Assembly: GCA_027077185.1 (NCBI GenBank)
Contig: JALTGJ010000054.1
Location: 1-5,055, forward strand
Length of the DNA: 5,055 nt
From: Spirochaetales bacterium
GTDB lineage: Bacteria > Spirochaetota > Spirochaetia > B11-G9
Reading direction: 5' to 3'
Part shown: positions 3,877-5,055 of the stretch, one piece after another
How positions within the stretch are numbered: position 1 is the stretch's first letter
How the letters are laid out: every line of letters starts with the position of its first letter
Position numbers and translations under genes: made by a program
Notes under the pieces: model-generated
The model's input: only the letters and a program-made list of their open reading frames with translations
What the model was told of the DNA's origin: nothing
Database searches by the model: none

Positions 3877-4854
3877 TTACCATTCCAGTAATTTTAGTTC
3901 CTGTGATTCAGCATTAAAATATATCTTCCCACCAATAGGTATTGTAAACATTGGGTGAGTATGACTACAATCTACTTCTGCCATAAAGGGGAAATTATAT
4001 TCACCAAGAATTTCTTCTAAAATTTTATAAGGTTTTTTCCCTGATCCTTGATCATCAAACAATTCATGTTTACCCAATATTAATCCGCTGATTTTTTCAA
4101 AAACATTATTAATTTTCAACATAGAAAACGAACGTTCTACCGTTGCTGCATTTAATAGAGAATCTTCAATGAATAATATATCTCCGATCTCTATTTTTGG
4201 ATAAAACTGGCTGCCCCAGATACCAGCCATTGTGTTTAAATTGCCAATAATAATCCTTCCTTCAGCGGAGCCTCCCTTTACTGTCACCCATTTATTAGTA
4301 TTCTGTTTTTTACCTCTGCTTTGTTCTTCCCAGTTTATATACTCTTCTGTCCATACCTTAGGCATCTCATACGTATAAGGCAGTTTTTTATCAATCAAAA
4401 TGTCTTTAAAATATGTATACGTCATTTCATTGAATGGTTCAAATTCTCCGAAAGAGGCAACGAGTGCCGGTCCATAAAATGTAGGAATACCGGTTTTGGC
4501 ATAAATTGCAAAGAGTATTGCTGTCATATCCGAATAACCAATTATTATTTTTGGATTATTTTTAAGAGCTTCATAATCAATGTATGGTAATAAGGAATTG
4601 GAATTCATACCTCCAATAGTGGAAATTATACATTTGACAGTATCATCCCAAATCATCTCATTTATTTCTTCTGCTCGTTCTGCTATTGTTCCAGAACGGT
4701 AGTGGTCATTCTTTCCTGTTAATATACCTGCTTTTAAAATATAACCTTTACTTTCAAGAAATTTGAGTGCCCGTTCGAATCGGATGGGAGCTAAAGATGT
4801 TATCGGGGTAGATGGAGATATATATCCTATAACATCACCTTTTCTTAAATTCAT
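3877..4854 (-). CDS. Peptidase S66 family, MccF-like serine carboxypeptidase
   Basis: A 325-residue cytoplasmic serine peptidase of family S66 (LD-carboxypeptidase/MccF). The Ser-Glu-His triad is visible as Ser108 in IIGYSDMT, Glu230 in LFIEDSLL and His298 in CSHTHPM. The spacings (122 and 68 residues) are close to those of E. coli MccF (Ser118, Glu243, His311). The insert WTEEYINWEEQSRGKKQNTN (168-187) carries the N-W-E-E loop that in MccF stacks on the nucleotide of processed microcin C, and LdcA-type muropeptide recyclers lack it. The likely role is therefore cleavage of the amide bond in microcin C-like aminoacyl-nucleotides, giving immunity; murein recycling is the alternative. The start is supported by AAAGGGA nine bases upstream and the family-typical L-R-x-G-D-x-I-G-Y-I-S-P-S opening. 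No toxin biosynthesis genes are in view, so it would act as a stand-alone resistance gene. Confidence 0.9.
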   Translation of the reverse strand: MNLRKGDVIGYISPSTPITSLAPIRFERALKFLESKGYILKAGILTGKNDHYRSGTIAERAEEINEMIWDDTVKCIISTIGGMNSNSLLPYIDYEALKNNPKIIIGYSDMTAILFAIYAKTGIPTFYGPALVASFGEFEPFNEMTYTYFKDILIDKKLPYTYEMPKVWTEEYINWEEQSRGKKQNTNKWVTVKGGSAEGRIIIGNLNTMAGIWGSQFYPKIEIGDILFIEDSLLNAATVERSFSMLKINNVFEKISGLILGKHELFDDQGSGKKPYKILEEILGEYNFPFMAEVDCSHTHPMFTIPIGGKIYFNAESQELKLLEW

Positions 4855-4875
4855 TATTCTTTTCCCTTTTTATAT

Positions 4876-4904
4876 AGAATACATTATCCAATTTACATCT
4901 TCAA
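4876..4904 (-). promoter_or_regulatory. Candidate promoter of the MccF-like gene
   Basis: On the minus strand TTGAAG (4904-4899) and TATTCT (4881-4876) are separated by exactly 17 bp, followed by the AAAGGGA ribosome site and the ATG at 4854. Both hexamers match consensus at four positions. Confidence 0.4.
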
Positions 4905-4912
4905 TTATCTTC

Positions 4913-4936
4913 TGCCTTGCCAAGGATGGCAAGGCA
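4913..4936. repeat. GC-rich 9-bp hairpin in the intron 3' exon
   Basis: TGCCTTGCC (4913-4921) and GGCAAGGCA (4928-4936) are perfect inverted arms around a 6-base loop. It is the most GC-rich hairpin in the window outside the intron. It lies about 20 bases outside the group II intron's 3' end and upstream of the MccF-like promoter. No T-run follows on either strand. Confidence 0.55.
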
Positions 4937-4954
4937 CTACAATACTCAAGCCTC

Positions 4955-5055
4955 GTAGTCGGGTAAAAGGAAGCCCTCACGAGCTCCCTCTCCCCTAAGA
5001 ACCGTACGTGATAGTTTCCCATCATACGGCTCAAGCAATCTTAACCCCAGTTACA
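4955..5055 (-). mobile_element. Group II intron, 3' end (domains V and VI)
   Basis: On the minus strand the window's right edge is the last 100 or so bases of a group II intron; the 5' part, including any reverse transcriptase, lies beyond 5055. Domain V (4999-5032) is followed by a three-base linker and domain VI. In domain VI an upper stem GGGAGCTC/GGGCTTCC is capped by GTGA, a GNRA loop, and a lower GGG/CCC pairing leaves an unpaired adenosine (complement of 4964) as the likely lariat branch point. The 3' splice site should be six to nine bases further on, at about 4955-4958, in CCCGACTAC. These retroelements self-splice and move by reverse transcription. I cannot assign the structural class from this piece alone. 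Confidence 0.85.
4999..5032 (-). ncRNA. Group II intron domain V
   Basis: Exactly 34 nucleotides, the standard domain V length. On the minus strand GAGCCGTA pairs with TACGGTTC, a two-base CG bulge follows, and the upper stem TGATGG/CTATCA is closed by a GAAA tetraloop. The AGC catalytic triad is at positions 2-4. This is the most conserved part of the ribozyme and binds the catalytic metal ions. Confidence 0.92.

Noticed and set aside
4763..4966. Plus-strand open frames opposite the MccF-like gene
   Set aside because: They are antisense shadows of a clearly conserved gene, with no ribosome site or recognisable product.
1..5055. CRISPR arrays, tRNA or rRNA genes, insertion sequence transposases
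   Set aside because: No regularly spaced repeats, cloverleaf-like segments, rRNA motifs or transposase frames were seen on either strand.

Overview
The window looks like an accessory stretch of an AT-rich bacterial chromosome, roughly 35% GC by eye. The gene mix is two HigB/HigA toxin-antitoxin loci, a lone acetyltransferase, a DUF1697 protein, an MccF-like peptidase, a group II intron end and many decayed small genes. This would fit a spirochaete such as Treponema or a clostridium, but no phylogenetic marker is present and the organism is a guess.

Layout, left to right. A DUF1697 gene (91-618, minus) has its start inside a 41-bp nested palindrome that also holds a candidate promoter. A GNAT acetyltransferase (815-1336, minus) follows. 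The apparently empty 1337-1845 holds, on the minus strand, a 51-codon open frame of unknown function, an intact-looking 38-residue small gene with its own ribosome site and extended -10, and the broken first part of a flavodoxin-like NAD(P)H oxidoreductase. Divergent from these is higBA-1 (1873-2475, plus), a toxin-first module with the HigB catalytic residues visible.

The stretch 2476-2877 is not empty either. Read on the minus strand, it is the decayed corpse of a second copy of the next module: the tail of a toxin, then an antitoxin with a lost start codon, a frameshift and stop codons. The intact module (higBA-2, 2878-3499, minus) lies directly upstream of it, and a 21-bp near-perfect direct repeat (2851-2871 and 3578-3598) precedes both the intact and the decayed module. 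From 3572 to 3776 is a degenerate second copy of the two small genes seen at 1544-1845, so about 130 bp is shared between 1613-1744 and 3605-3729.

The right end carries a peptidase S66/MccF-like gene (3877-4854, minus), which may give immunity to microcin C-type nucleotide-peptide antibiotics. Beyond it lies the 3' end of a group II intron (about 4955-5055, minus) with a textbook 34-nt domain V.

Taken together this is an accessory island of stability and self-protection genes, built by repeated acquisition, duplication and decay of small modules, nearly all on the minus strand. The strongest new observations are the fossil TA copy, the direct repeats that bracket the live copy, the duplicated two-small-gene unit, and a pseudoknot-topology pair of inverted repeats inside the oxidoreductase remnant. 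No single operon function unites the intact genes.
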